Source of the DNA: Harenicola maris | GTDB lineage: Bacteria; Pseudomonadota; Alphaproteobacteria; Rhodobacterales; Rhodobacteraceae | Assembly: GCA_018524345.1 (NCBI GenBank) | Contig: JADQAZ010000004.1 | Coordinates: 186,001-250,000, forward strand | Direction of reading: 5' to 3' | Length of the DNA stretch: 64,000 nt | In this document: positions 25,742 to 34,148 of the stretch, piece by piece | Numbering within the stretch: the first letter of the stretch is position 1 | Layout: each line of letters begins with the position of its first letter | Position numbers and translations under genes: made by a program | Notes under the pieces: model-generated | What the model was told of the DNA's origin: nothing | What the model saw: the letters and a program-made list of their open reading frames with translations, nothing else | Databases searched by the model: none

Positions 25742-25772
25742 AGGGCGCGCAGGTTTTGCTTCTGCGCGCCCT
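25742..25772 (-). terminator. Terminator of the SDR gene
   Basis: AGGGCGCGCAG-N9-CTGCGCGCCCT forms a perfect eleven-base-pair stem starting 21 bases after the SDR stop. On the minus strand the stem is followed by a short TT-AT tail, so termination is likely but not of the strongest type. Confidence 0.65.
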
Positions 25773-25793
25773 CTTCCCGCCAGTTGTCGGGTG

Positions 25794-26549
25794 TTAGTTG
25801 CGGCCTGCCATGACGCCGCCGTCCACATCCCAGATCGCCCCTGTGACCCAGCCTGCCTCTTCTGACAGCAGGTGCACGACGGTCGAGGCAATATCGGCGG
25901 GCCGTCCGACGCGGCCGACCGGATGGAAGGCATCGAATGCGCCGGTCAGGGTGGCCTCGATTTCATTGGGGTCGATGAAGGCCCCATAGATGGGCGTGAC
26001 CACCACCGCAGGGGAAACCGCATTCACGCGAATGCCTTTCTCCCCCAGTTCCATGGCGAGGTGCTGTGTCAAGGAATGCAAGCCGGCTTTGGCCATGGAA
26101 TAGGCCGTGGAAGGGGTGGCCTTGATCGCCTGTTTGCCCCACATGGAGCCGATATTGACGATTGCGCCGCCGCCATTCTTGATCATGTTCTCCGCTGTGG
26201 CCTGAGTGATGAAGAAGCTGGCGCGGTTGAGGTCCATATAGCTGTCGTAATCGGCAGCCGTATGATCGAGGAAGGGCTTGGGGGCGAAAATCCCTGCGGC
26301 ATTCACCAGCTTTGCAATGTGGCGGGTTTCGCCGCGAAGCTCCTGTGTGAAGCGATCTACTGCTGCGGCATCGCGCAGATCGACCTGGCGGGTTTCGGCG
26401 AGGTCACCCAGTTCTGCCTTGGCGGCCTCTAGCTTGGCTGTGTTCAGGCCCAGCAAAGTGACGTGTTCGCCATTGGCCACGAGGTGCCGCGCTGTTTCCA
26501 GCCCCATGCCGCTTGAGCCACCGACGATGAGTGTTGTTTTCTGTGTCAT
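25794..26549 (-). CDS. Short-chain dehydrogenase/reductase
   Basis: This 251-residue classical SDR has the cofactor motif GGSSGMG (10-16), the NAAG motif in KLVNAAGIF, and the catalytic S135 (NIGSMWG), Y150 and K154 (YSMAK). An aspartate or acidic residue after beta-2 is absent (LLGLNTAKL), so NADPH or NADH preference is not decided. It is cytoplasmic and probably oxidises or reduces a small alcohol or ketone. It is transcribed away from a TetR-family gene with two matching palindromes in the gap, so the TetR protein almost certainly controls it. Quinone or aldehyde detoxification is one common role for such pairs. The substrate is unknown. Confidence 0.85.
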   Translation of the reverse strand: MTQKTTLIVGGSSGMGLETARHLVANGEHVTLLGLNTAKLEAAKAELGDLAETRQVDLRDAAAVDRFTQELRGETRHIAKLVNAAGIFAPKPFLDHTAADYDSYMDLNRASFFITQATAENMIKNGGGAIVNIGSMWGKQAIKATPSTAYSMAKAGLHSLTQHLAMELGEKGIRVNAVSPAVVVTPIYGAFIDPNEIEATLTGAFDAFHPVGRVGRPADIASTVVHLLSEEAGWVTGAIWDVDGGVMAGRN

Positions 26550-26561
26550 TTGAATTTCCCT

Positions 26562-26579
26562 ATCTACTGATAGGTAGAT
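26562..26579. promoter_or_regulatory. TetR-type operator, SDR-proximal copy
   Basis: ATCTAC-TGATAG-GTAGAT has perfect six-base arms and lies 13 bases upstream of the SDR start. It shares the ATCTac...GTAGAT core with a second dyad at 26611-26628. Confidence 0.7.
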
Positions 26580-26610
26580 TTATTGAATTTGCATCTCCAT
26601 GAGTCAACGC

Positions 26611-26628
26611 CTATCTGTAGGTAGATAG
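26611..26628. promoter_or_regulatory. TetR-type operator, regulator-proximal copy
   Basis: CTATCT-GTAGGT-AGATAG lies 11 bases before the first possible TetR start. Together with the dyad at 26562-26579 it would let one repressor shut off both divergent promoters. Confidence 0.7.
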
Positions 26629-26638
26629 TCACAGAGCC

Positions 26639-27178
26639 GTGAGCCCCATGTCCGAAACCGCGACCCTTATTCTTGATAGTGCCGAACGCACAGCGCGGCA
26701 GGGCGGCTTTAACAGCTTTAGCTTTCGCGATATTGCCGCCGAGATCGGGATCAAATCGGCCAGCGTGCACTACCATTTCCCCACCAAGGAGGCCCTTGGG
26801 GAGGCTTTGGCAGAGCGGTATACGGAGCGGTTTCTCGCGGCATTGGGGGAGCCTGAGGCGCAGGCCCCGCAAGATATGTTGCGGCGCTATGTGGCGCTTT
26901 ATGGCTCGGCGTTGAAAGAGGATGGGTTGATGTGCCTCTGCGGCATGTTCGGGGCAGAGATTGCCCACCTTCCTGACGGTGTCGCGCGCAAGACACGCGC
27001 TTTTTTCGAGCGCAATATGGCTTGGCTGCAGGCTGTCTATGCTGCGGATGGTCTTGCCGAGGGAGCGGCGTTCCAACGGGCTGCGCATATGATTGCGACG
27101 CTTGAGGGGGCGATGATTTTGGCGCGCTCCATGGGCGAGGACAGGCTGTTTGATACGGTGACCTACGATTTGGTCTAG
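26639..27178 (+). CDS. TetR/AcrR-family transcriptional regulator
   Basis: The 179-residue protein has a TetR N-terminal helix-turn-helix (FNSFSFRDIAAEIGIKSASV then HYHFPTKEALGEAL, about 20-60) and a divergent ligand-binding C-terminal half with Cys residues in GLMCLCGMFG. Either the GTG at 26639 or the ATG at 26648 could be the start; no strong ribosome site decides. It is divergent from the SDR gene, with two related palindromes between them, so autoregulation plus control of the SDR gene is the natural reading. The Cys pair could sense electrophiles, which is speculative. Confidence 0.85.
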   Translation: MSPMSETATLILDSAERTARQGGFNSFSFRDIAAEIGIKSASVHYHFPTKEALGEALAERYTERFLAALGEPEAQAPQDMLRRYVALYGSALKEDGLMCLCGMFGAEIAHLPDGVARKTRAFFERNMAWLQAVYAADGLAEGAAFQRAAHMIATLEGAMILARSMGEDRLFDTVTYDLV

Positions 27179-27218
27179 GGGCGCCGCCCTTCGGATATCT
27201 CCATTTCTAGCTTGGTCT

Positions 27219-27232
27219 TGCGGGTTCCCGCA
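27219..27232. promoter_or_regulatory. Shared palindrome, copy 1 (upstream of the aldolase gene)
   Basis: TGCGGG-TT-CCCGCA, with a partial second copy (TGCGGGCATCGCA) starting at 27240. The same palindrome occurs before the tautomerase gene (31043-31058) and the TRAP gene dctP (32939-32952). It lies 145-158 bases before the aldolase start. It is a candidate binding site for the LuxR-type response regulator encoded in the same cluster. Confidence 0.65.
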
Positions 27233-27376
27233 GATTTCCTGCGGGCATCGCAGCTACCACCCCGGGCTTGGGCCTTTATGACCGCTGTGTAGTGAGTGGT
27301 CGGCGGCCGCCAATCGTTTTCAAGACTGCGACCTGAATCAAAAGAGGCCTTCGACAGAAACGCGGGAAGACCATCT

Positions 27377-27931
27377 ATGGCACGGAATGTGATTGCGATC
27401 CTGAGAGGTGTTCAGCCCGATGAAGTCGAAGCGGTCGGCGAGGCCATCTTGGCGGAGGGGATTTCGATCCTTGAGGTTCCGTTGAACTCGCCCGACCCTT
27501 TGCGGTCGATTGCAAAGCTTGCCGCTGCCTTTGGTGCAGAGGCGAGGGTCGGGGCGGGCACTGTGTTGTCGCCCGATGACGTCAGCGACGTTGCAAAGGC
27601 GGGTGGCAGGATCGTTGTGTCGCCGGATTGCAATCCGCAGGTGATTGAGGCGACGAAAGCCATGGGGATGGCGTCCTATCCCGGCGTTGCGACGCCGACC
27701 GAGTGCTTTACGGCGCTGCGTCATGGTGCCGATGGCCTCAAGCTGTTTCCGTCATTCCTGTTTGGCGTTGAAGGGTTCAAGGCGGTTTCGGCGGTCTTGC
27801 CGGAGGGAACCAGTTGTTATGCGGTTGGCGGGGTCGCCCCCGAGAATTTCGCGGAATGGATTAATGCGGGCGTTGCCGGTTTCGGGATCGGAAGCGCGAT
27901 CTACAAGGCCGGGAACAGCCCGAAACCGTAA
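27377..27931 (+). CDS. dgoA: 2-dehydro-3-deoxy-6-phosphogalactonate (KDPGal) aldolase
   Basis: This 184-residue class I aldolase begins NVIAILRGVQPDEVEAVG and has EVPLNSPDPLRSI, GAGTVLSPDDV and GADGLKLFPSFLFG, where the lysine of LKLFP is the Schiff-base residue. The ILRG, IPLNSP and LKLFPS wording is that of DgoA/KDPGal aldolase rather than Eda. It cleaves KDPGal to pyruvate and glyceraldehyde 3-phosphate. ATG 27377 is used because GGGAAG precedes it; an in-frame GTG at 27296 adds residues not typical of the family. It is followed by the matching kinase, so the two form the lower De Ley-Doudoroff galactonate pathway. No galactonate dehydratase gene is visible. Confidence 0.85.
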   Translation: MARNVIAILRGVQPDEVEAVGEAILAEGISILEVPLNSPDPLRSIAKLAAAFGAEARVGAGTVLSPDDVSDVAKAGGRIVVSPDCNPQVIEATKAMGMASYPGVATPTECFTALRHGADGLKLFPSFLFGVEGFKAVSAVLPEGTSCYAVGGVAPENFAEWINAGVAGFGIGSAIYKAGNSPKP

Positions 27932-28027
27932 GGGCCAAGGCGCGCGTTATTGTGCAGGCCTTTGATCGGGCGCTGGAGGGGTGAGGGCGTTTTCCGGTGG
28001 ATCACGCAGTCAGGTGGAGGAGTGAAA

Positions 28028-28942
28028 ATGGATATTCAATGGGTGGCCCTTGATTGGGGAACGACCAACCTCAATGCCTATGCGATTGGCGCGGATGGCA
28101 GGATTACGGGGCAATTGCACAACAACATGGGCATGTCCCAGCTTGTTTCCAGTGAATTCGAACCTGTTTTGGTGGAGGCGATCGGGCCTTGGCTTTCGGC
28201 GGATCGGGTGATGCCGGTTCTGGCCTGCGGGATGGTGGGCGCGCATGAAGGTTGGCGTGATGCGGGGTATTCTGATGCCCCCTGTTTGCCGGTTGATCGC
28301 AAGACAACCGTAAGTGTTCCAACCGATGATCCGCGGTTGTCTGTCCGCATCGTTCCGGGGGTGTGCCAGCGTCAACCGGAGGATGTGATGCGGGGGGAGG
28401 AGACGCAGATCGCGGGCTATCTTGCGAGAAACCCGAATTTTGACGGTGTCTTTTGTTTGCCGGGAACCCATTCGAAATGGGCGAGGGTTGCGGATGGAAA
28501 AATCCAGAACTTTACAACCTTTATGACCGGTGAGTTGTTCGGCTTGCTGACGAAGCAGTCGGTTTTGCGCTTTAGCACGACCAGTCATGACTGGGATGAT
28601 GGGGCGTTCCTTGGGGGCGTCAAAGCCGCGATGTCGGACCCTGACAGGTTGACAGCGCAGTTGTTCGCGGCGCGGCCCAGAACCTTGTTGAGCGGGACGC
28701 CGAATGAGGTGCTGAAGGCGCATCTTTCCGGTCTGTTGATTGGCGCCGAGATTGCGGCGCTGCGCGAGATGTGGCGCGCAGGGGATATCGTTATCATCGG
28801 AGACCGTGAAAACGCGCGGCTGTATCAGACGGCTTTGGCAACGCTGGATATCAGCCCGCAGGTTTATGACAGCGCCCGGGCGATCATCGATGGTTTGCGC
28901 CCCTTGGCGCAGGTTTCTGCACAGACCCCCGAACCCGTTTGA
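28028..28942 (+). CDS. dgoK: 2-dehydro-3-deoxygalactonokinase
   Basis: The 304-residue protein has the ASKHA-type phosphate loop ALDWGTTNLNAY at the N-terminus, LACGMVGAHEGW, GEETQIAGYL, FCLPGTHSKWARV and a C-terminal adenosine region, which together identify DgoK. It phosphorylates 2-dehydro-3-deoxygalactonate to KDPGal for the adjacent aldolase. GGAGG lies seven bases before ATG 28028. It is in one direction with dgoA (about 96 bases apart) and the two-component genes that follow, so they are probably one transcript driven from the palindrome-bearing promoter. Confidence 0.88.
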   Translation: MDIQWVALDWGTTNLNAYAIGADGRITGQLHNNMGMSQLVSSEFEPVLVEAIGPWLSADRVMPVLACGMVGAHEGWRDAGYSDAPCLPVDRKTTVSVPTDDPRLSVRIVPGVCQRQPEDVMRGEETQIAGYLARNPNFDGVFCLPGTHSKWARVADGKIQNFTTFMTGELFGLLTKQSVLRFSTTSHDWDDGAFLGGVKAAMSDPDRLTAQLFAARPRTLLSGTPNEVLKAHLSGLLIGAEIAALREMWRAGDIVIIGDRENARLYQTALATLDISPQVYDSARAIIDGLRPLAQVSAQTPEPV

Positions 28943-28975
28943 GGCCAAGGACCGGCCGGACACCAAGAGGTTAAG

Positions 28976-30271
28976 TTGATAAAGAATTCGGAGTATGATC
29001 AACTGAATACATCCAAAGAGGGGGTGTATGCTCTTATGCCAAATGCAGCAGAAGCTTTGGATTGTTACCTGTCGATTGCACAGGCGATTGCGGGCCCGAC
29101 TGATTATGAACTGGTTCTTGAAAATTTTGCCGACCGCCTGCGTGCCCTGATCGCGCATGACCACCTCGACATTGTGCTGCTGCATCCGAAGGGCACCCAG
29201 ATTTGTTACGAGGTTTGCCTGCACACCTCATGGAGCCATACGCAAAACCCGGCCAAGCCGACGGAAGAAAGCCCGATCCGCGCGGTGCTGCGGGGGGATG
29301 TGGCGCATATTCTTACCCATGACGCATGGACCGATCCGGTGTTTCATTTCGAGGGGTCAGACAGCAAGCCGATTTTTGAGGCCAATCTGCGCAGCCGCAT
29401 CGTTGTGCCCCTGCGTGTGCAGGGGGCATTGATCGGCTCGCTTGCTATTTCGAGCCACAAGAAGAACTTCTACAGCGAGGACCTGCTTGTGCTGGCGCAG
29501 GGGGCTGCGGATCTTGTGTCGGCCTATCTGTTCGCATTGGAGCGGGGCAAGGAAGCCAAGGATTCCGCGGTTATGGAGCTTGAGGCCACAGGGCGCGAGC
29601 GCACCCTGCGCATCGGTGCCCTGCGCCTGACCGAGGGTATGGAGCGGGAACGCCAACGGCTGGGGATGGACCTGCACGACCAGACGCTGGCGGACCTTTC
29701 GCGGATACGGCGGCGGATGTCGCGGGTTGAGGGGGGATCAAAGGCCGCAATGGACGAGATCGCCGCCATTCAGGACGAGCTTGACCATTGTTTGGACGAG
29801 GTCCGCGGCATTGTAGAGGACATGAAGCCCGGTGTGCTGCAGCTTTTCGGTTTTGCCGAGGCCGTCGAGGCGCATTTGCAGCGCTGTCTCAAGAACATGC
29901 AAAGCCGGATCGAGATGCATGTTGATGATGCCTCTGACGGCAAGGTGGATGACCTGCAAGACACCGTCCGCACCGCCGTGTACCGCATTGTCCAAGAGGC
30001 CGTGAACAATGCGTTGAAACACGGGGAGTGCAGCCGGATAGACGTGCGGATTGCGCAGTCCGGTTCGGATATAACGGTCACGATCGACGACGATGGCACA
30101 GGTATTCAGGACGCGGATTTGCAATCCCAAAGCGGTATCAGCAACATCAAGACGCGGACGGATCTGATCTCTGCGCAGGTGTTCTTTGAGCGGCTGGAGG
30201 GGCCTGTTGGCACGCGGGTCATGATTGTGGTTCCGATGACTGCGGGGCAGGTGGAAAGTGACGTTATATAA
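28976..30271 (+). CDS. Soluble GAF-domain sensor histidine kinase (NarL/HisKA_3 type)
   Basis: The 431-residue protein has no membrane segments. Residues about 35-185 are a GAF-like sensor (VVPLRVQGALIGSLAISS), followed by a HisKA_3 dimerisation helix with phospho-acceptor H234 (LGMDLHDQTLADL) and a HATPase region with N-box EAVNNALKHG and DDDGTGI. The start is either TTG 28976 (AGAGG five bases upstream) or ATG 29036; the former is used. It is 33 bases after the kinase gene dgoK and 21 before its response regulator. It likely senses an intracellular metabolite, perhaps a pathway intermediate such as KDGal, and controls the shared palindrome. Confidence 0.85.
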   Translation: MIKNSEYDQLNTSKEGVYALMPNAAEALDCYLSIAQAIAGPTDYELVLENFADRLRALIAHDHLDIVLLHPKGTQICYEVCLHTSWSHTQNPAKPTEESPIRAVLRGDVAHILTHDAWTDPVFHFEGSDSKPIFEANLRSRIVVPLRVQGALIGSLAISSHKKNFYSEDLLVLAQGAADLVSAYLFALERGKEAKDSAVMELEATGRERTLRIGALRLTEGMERERQRLGMDLHDQTLADLSRIRRRMSRVEGGSKAAMDEIAAIQDELDHCLDEVRGIVEDMKPGVLQLFGFAEAVEAHLQRCLKNMQSRIEMHVDDASDGKVDDLQDTVRTAVYRIVQEAVNNALKHGECSRIDVRIAQSGSDITVTIDDDGTGIQDADLQSQSGISNIKTRTDLISAQVFFERLEGPVGTRVMIVVPMTAGQVESDVI

Positions 30272-30292
30272 CCTTTTAAAGCGGGAAACTGC

Positions 30293-31024
30293 ATGCGCCT
30301 ATTGATTGCCGAAGACGACAAATTGCACCGGACCTTTCTGGAGCGGTTGGCGCGAAATACCTTTGCCGAGTTGCAGGAATTGACGCTGACGAGCGACGGG
30401 GAGGGGGCGATCGAGGCCTTCAGGTCTGCGCAATATGATTGCGTCCTTTTGGACCTGCAAATGCCCAAGGTGACGGGCGTGGATGTGGCAAAGGCGATCT
30501 GGGCCAATGCGCCGACAACAAAGATCCTGTTTTGGTCAAACTACACCGAAGAAGCCTATATTCGGGGGATCACCAAGATTGTGCCGGAGGCGGCGGTTTA
30601 CGGATACATCCTGAAATCGGCCCCGGACGAGCAATTGAAGCTGGCTTTGCAGGGCGTTTTTATCGCGGAGCAATGCGTCATCGACCGCGAAGTGCGCGGC
30701 GTTCAGCAAAGGGCGGGGAACCGTCTGTCGGGGTTGAGCGAGTTGGAGTTCGAAGCGCTTGTTGACCTGTGTCTGGGCCTTACCGACAAGGCGATGGCGG
30801 CGCGGCGCAATGTATCCTTGCGCGGCGCGCAGAGCAGATTGCAAAGCCTCTATCAAAAGCTGGGTCTGGATAAGGACGACATTCCATCCGGCGCATGGGG
30901 GGTGAGTTTCAATTCGCGCACGCGGGCGATCTCTCTTGCGCTGACGCAGGGCATTTTGAATGCGGATGCACTGCGCCGTGAGGAGGAAAAGCTTCAGGCG
31001 TGGATCTCGCCCTCTAAGGTGTAA
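30293..31024 (+). CDS. LuxR/NarL-family response regulator
   Basis: The 243-residue protein has a receiver domain with acidic pair ED (7-9), phospho-acceptor D54 in VLLDLQMPK and conserved K in ILKSAP, followed by a LuxR-type helix-turn-helix (LSELEFEALVDLCLGLTDKA then RGAQSRLQSLYQKLGL). The tail after the HTH is longer than usual. It is the cognate partner of the preceding kinase. The palindrome TGCGGGTTCCCGCA occurs upstream of its own operon and of two neighbouring ones, and LuxR-type regulators bind such dyads, so it is the best candidate to bind them. Confidence 0.87.
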   Translation: MRLLIAEDDKLHRTFLERLARNTFAELQELTLTSDGEGAIEAFRSAQYDCVLLDLQMPKVTGVDVAKAIWANAPTTKILFWSNYTEEAYIRGITKIVPEAAVYGYILKSAPDEQLKLALQGVFIAEQCVIDREVRGVQQRAGNRLSGLSELEFEALVDLCLGLTDKAMAARRNVSLRGAQSRLQSLYQKLGLDKDDIPSGAWGVSFNSRTRAISLALTQGILNADALRREEEKLQAWISPSKV

Positions 31025-31042
31025 CCAGGGCCTGCGGAATAT

Positions 31043-31058
31043 CTGCGGGTTCCCGCAG
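31043..31058. promoter_or_regulatory. Shared palindrome, copy 2 (upstream of tautomerase-lactonase)
   Basis: CTGCGGG-TT-CCCGCAG has seven-base arms, the best match of the three copies, and is preceded by a half-site CTGCGGAAT at 31032. It starts 19 bases after the response regulator stop and 112 bases before the tautomerase start. Confidence 0.65.
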
Positions 31059-31169
31059 TTATGATGCGCGAGCCTACGCATACCGGGGTTGGCAACTCCT
31101 TTAACCGTTCTTCTGGAAAACCGACTGTTCCGGATTTGATCCGGAACGGAAGATCAAGGGAGAAGCTAG

Positions 31170-31379
31170 ATGCCGTTTGTGAATATCCGCATTGTGAAAC
31201 AGGTTATAGAAACTGATCCAGATGGCATTAAGGCCAAGGTGCAGGCTGATGTCACCGCGTCTTTGGTGGAGGCTGCGGGAATTCCGGCCGAGAATGTTTG
31301 GGTTACTTTCGAGGAAATCGACGAGACGGACTGGTTCGCTGGAGGCACGCGGGTCAAAGAGTTGAGGGCGAATTCATGA
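31170..31379 (+). CDS. 4-oxalocrotonate tautomerase-family protein
   Basis: The 69-residue protein begins PFVNIRIV after the initiator methionine, giving the N-terminal Pro1 that is the catalytic base of this family, and has the EIDETDWFAGG tail typical of 4-OT-like tautomerases. It probably interconverts keto and enol forms of a sugar-acid intermediate or lactone product in the cytoplasm. GGGAGAAG precedes ATG 31170. Its stop overlaps the lactonase start as ATGA, so the two are co-translated and likely act in successive steps. Confidence 0.85.
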   Translation: MPFVNIRIVKQVIETDPDGIKAKVQADVTASLVEAAGIPAENVWVTFEEIDETDWFAGGTRVKELRANS

Positions 31380-32266
31380 CTGTCGAACTGCGCTTGGACG
31401 GCATGCATAATATCATCGACGCCGATGCGACCCTTGAAAAAGTAGCGGGTGGTTTCCTGTTTACCGAGGGTCCGATTTGGCATCCGGTGGAAAAGCACCT
31501 GACCTTCTCTGACATCCCGGGCAACGAAATGTTTCGGCTGGGACCGGACGGAAAAGTTGTGTCGTTTCGCAAGCCTAGCAACATGGGCAACGGCAATACC
31601 TATGATGCGCAGAGGCGGATGTTGACCTGTCAGCATGCGAGCAGTTCCGTCACACGCACCGAGGCCGACGGATCGATCACAACGCTTGCCACCCATTTCG
31701 AGGGCAAGGCGTTGAACAGCCCGAATGACATTGTGGTGCGCAGGGATGGGCTGATCTATTTCACTGACCCGACCTATGGGCGGCTGGATTACTTTGGCGT
31801 TGAGCGGGAGCTGGAAATGGGGGCGCAGGGGGTCTATTGCGTGACGCCCGATGGCAAGACCATCACCCGGCTTGCCGATGACTTTGCCCAGCCGAACGGG
31901 CTGTGTTTCTCGCTTGATCACAGCACGCTTTATGTCAACGACACCGAGCACAAGCATATCCGCAGGTTCGAGATCGCTGCGGATGGCTCTGCGACGGGTG
32001 GGGATGTTTGGGTCGAGGTCACCGAGGGCGAAGGCGAGGGCCACCCCGATGGCATGAAGATCGACAGCAAGGGCAATGTCTATTGCACTGGCCCCGGCGG
32101 TATTCACGTGATCACGCCAGAGGGGGAGACCCTGGGCGTTATCCGCACGGCGGAATTCACGGCGAACTTTGCATGGGGCGGTGAGGGGCTGACGGATCTG
32201 TATTTGACCTCATCCACATCGCTGTACCGCATAAGGGTCAAAACATCAGGCCTCCCTTTGTTTTGA
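31376..32266 (+). CDS. SMP-30/gluconolactonase-family lactonase
   Basis: The 296-residue protein is a six-bladed beta-propeller of the SMP-30/LRE type: FTEGPIWHP with the metal-binding Glu at blade 1, LNSPNDIVVRRDG with metal Asn and Asp, AQPNGLCFSLDHSTLYVNDT, and GHPDGMKIDSKGNVYCTG with the last metal Asp. It hydrolyses sugar lactones to aldonates, supplying substrate for the KDGal/KDPGal steps upstream. ATG 31376 overlaps the tautomerase stop. No signal peptide is seen, so it acts in the cytoplasm. Confidence 0.87.
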   Translation: MTVELRLDGMHNIIDADATLEKVAGGFLFTEGPIWHPVEKHLTFSDIPGNEMFRLGPDGKVVSFRKPSNMGNGNTYDAQRRMLTCQHASSSVTRTEADGSITTLATHFEGKALNSPNDIVVRRDGLIYFTDPTYGRLDYFGVERELEMGAQGVYCVTPDGKTITRLADDFAQPNGLCFSLDHSTLYVNDTEHKHIRRFEIAADGSATGGDVWVEVTEGEGEGHPDGMKIDSKGNVYCTGPGGIHVITPEGETLGVIRTAEFTANFAWGGEGLTDLYLTSSTSLYRIRVKTSGLPLF

Positions 32267-32434
32267 TGCTTTCTGGCCGAGGGGGTGATCCCTTCGGCCA
32301 GATAGAAATCCGCGGCGATGGGGAAAAGGGTATGGGCGCGCTGCCAGATGGCTGTTTGCGCCGCGGAGCAGCCGAACAGGTGCCGATGATCCGGATGTCG
32401 CAAGCAACAACACCGTTCAATACAGGAGAAACCA

Positions 32435-32890
32435 ATGGCACATGTGATGCCCGACCTTTTCAAAATCGATGTATCCGGTCATGCGGTTAGCCATGCGCGC
32501 ACCGAAATGGTTGCCCGCGGCAAAGTGGTCACCACGGACGAGCCGCCGGAGCGCGGCGGAACCGATCTTTTTGCGACGCCGCTTGAGACGATGCTGTCGT
32601 CTTTTCTTGGCTGTACGAATGTCATTGCGAATTACGTCGCCGGTGTTCTGAAAATGGACCTTCGCGGTATGGAGTTCGAGATGTGCGGGCATTTTGACAC
32701 CCGCGGGGTGTTCGGTAAGGCGGAGATCGGTACGCCGTTTCCGGTGATCGAGCTTAAGGTCATTCTGGACACAGAGGCCGATGATGCGCAGATTGCAAAG
32801 CTTGCAAAGATTGTTGGCGAGAAGTGCCCTGTTTCGGTTTTGCTGCGCCGGGCGGGCTGCGAGATTCAGGAAACATGGGTGCGCAAGTAA
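32435..32890 (+). CDS. OsmC-family protein
   Basis: The 151-residue protein has the OsmC/Ohr fold with RGGTDLFATPLETMLSSFLG, then a cysteine in LGCTNVIA, and a second cysteine in GEKCPVSVLL. The two-cysteine pair is that of peroxide-reducing OsmC/YhfA-like proteins. It may remove peroxides or act on a thiol ester. It sits between the lactonase and the TRAP genes in one direction with about 170-base gaps, so it belongs to the sugar-acid regulon by position only. AGGAG precedes ATG 32435. Confidence 0.8.
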   Translation: MAHVMPDLFKIDVSGHAVSHARTEMVARGKVVTTDEPPERGGTDLFATPLETMLSSFLGCTNVIANYVAGVLKMDLRGMEFEMCGHFDTRGVFGKAEIGTPFPVIELKVILDTEADDAQIAKLAKIVGEKCPVSVLLRRAGCEIQETWVRK

Positions 32891-32938
32891 CGGGAGGCTG
32901 GCGTCACGAAGGGGTTTTGCGGATGTGCCCGCTCTTGC

Positions 32939-32952
32939 TGCGGGTTTCCGCA
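32939..32952. promoter_or_regulatory. Shared palindrome, copy 3 (upstream of dctP)
   Basis: TGCGGG-TT-TCCGCA (one mismatch in the right arm) is preceded by a half-site pair TGCGG-N5-CCCGC at 32917-32931. It lies 180 bases before the dctP start. Confidence 0.6.
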
Positions 32953-33131
32953 AAGTCACGGCGCGATCCCCCGTGACGCCTCATTTGAAACGAAGTTAAG
33001 CAAAGGATAAGCGATCAGGCCAATAAGGCAGTTCCGGCTGTGAGGAGGCTGCCGGCGGGCCGGTTGATTGCTGTTAAGGGAGACCGCTTTGCCGATGCAA
33101 AAGCGGGACATCAATAGGGAGAGGAAAACAC

Positions 33132-34148
33132 ATGAAATTTGTTAAAACGCTTTGTGCGAGCGCCTTGGTTGCTGCGGCGACGATGGCAGCGCCGACACTG
33201 TCCATGGCTGAGGAAATCAACCTCAAGTACCATGCATACACGGGCAAGGGGCCGTCCAATCTGGCCGTGCGCTGGTGGATGGACGAGGTCGAGAAACGCA
33301 CCGAAGGCAAAGTGGAATTCACCCGCATCTTCGGCGGTTCGCTGGGTAAGCTTTCGGGGCAGCCCGAGAACATAAAAGTCGGCGCATTCGATTTGGGGGA
33401 GTTCTCTCCGGTTTACAATCCGGGCCTTTTCCCCTTGGCGAATGTCACATCCTTGCCCTTCATGAGTGACGATCCATTGGCCCATGCCAAGGCGGGGCAC
33501 GAGCTGTTTAAGTCCGAGACCGTCGAGGCCGAATTTACGGCGATGAACCAGAAGTATCTGTTTCCGGGCCTTTGGACATCCATCCAGCTGTTGTCACACG
33601 AGCCTATTCGCACGGTGGAGGATTTGAAGGCTGCTAAGATCCGCGCCCATGGCGGGGCTGCTGAAATCCTGAAGGAGCTGGATATCACGGTTTATGGTAT
33701 CCCATGGGGTGAGCTGCCTGCCGCCGCCGAGCGGCGCGTTGTGACGGCTGCGATCATCGGGTCTCCGGCGGATGCCTATGCCTTTGGTTTCGGCGAGATC
33801 TTCAGCTATTGGGATGACGAAGACTGGTTCTTCTTTCCGATGCCGGTCACCATCAATCTGGACACTTGGAACGAGATTCCGGCCGACGTGCAGGCCGTTA
33901 TCGAGGACCTGAACGACGAAATGGTGGAGCAGGCGCGCAGCCTGCTGGAAGTTGCGGAGATTGAATCCCACGCCAAGCTGAGCGAGCAAACCGAAGTTGT
34001 CAAAATGGACGAGGCCGAGAAAGCTAAGATGCTGGAAGTGCGCAATGCCGCATGGGCAAGCTGGGTTGCGGCGCGTGAGAAAGACGGGCTTCCGGGGCAA
34101 GAGGTTCTTGATGACTTCCTGAAGCTTTTGGAAAAGCACAGCGGCTAA
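33132..34148 (+). CDS. dctP: TRAP transporter substrate-binding protein, DctP type
   Basis: The 338-residue protein opens with a signal peptide (ASALVAAATMAAPTLSMA) and has the TRAP binding-protein core: LKYHAYTGKGPSNLAVRWWM, FTRIFGGSLGKLSGQPENIK, GAFDLGEFSPVYNPG and a carboxylate-clamping DLKAAKIRAHGG arginine. GGGAGAGG precedes ATG 33132. It captures an organic or sugar acid in the periplasm for the following DctQ and DctM. It lies behind the third copy of the shared palindrome, so it should be co-regulated with the aldolase and lactonase and supply their substrate. Confidence 0.9.
   Translation: MKFVKTLCASALVAAATMAAPTLSMAEEINLKYHAYTGKGPSNLAVRWWMDEVEKRTEGKVEFTRIFGGSLGKLSGQPENIKVGAFDLGEFSPVYNPGLFPLANVTSLPFMSDDPLAHAKAGHELFKSETVEAEFTAMNQKYLFPGLWTSIQLLSHEPIRTVEDLKAAKIRAHGGAAEILKELDITVYGIPWGELPAAAERRVVTAAIIGSPADAYAFGFGEIFSYWDDEDWFFFPMPVTINLDTWNEIPADVQAVIEDLNDEMVEQARSLLEVAEIESHAKLSEQTEVVKMDEAEKAKMLEVRNAAWASWVAAREKDGLPGQEVLDDFLKLLEKHSG

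Noticed and set aside
28010..29224. Minus-strand open frame of 404 codons
   Set aside because: It is antisense to dgoK and the kinase gene, both of which have clear domain motifs.
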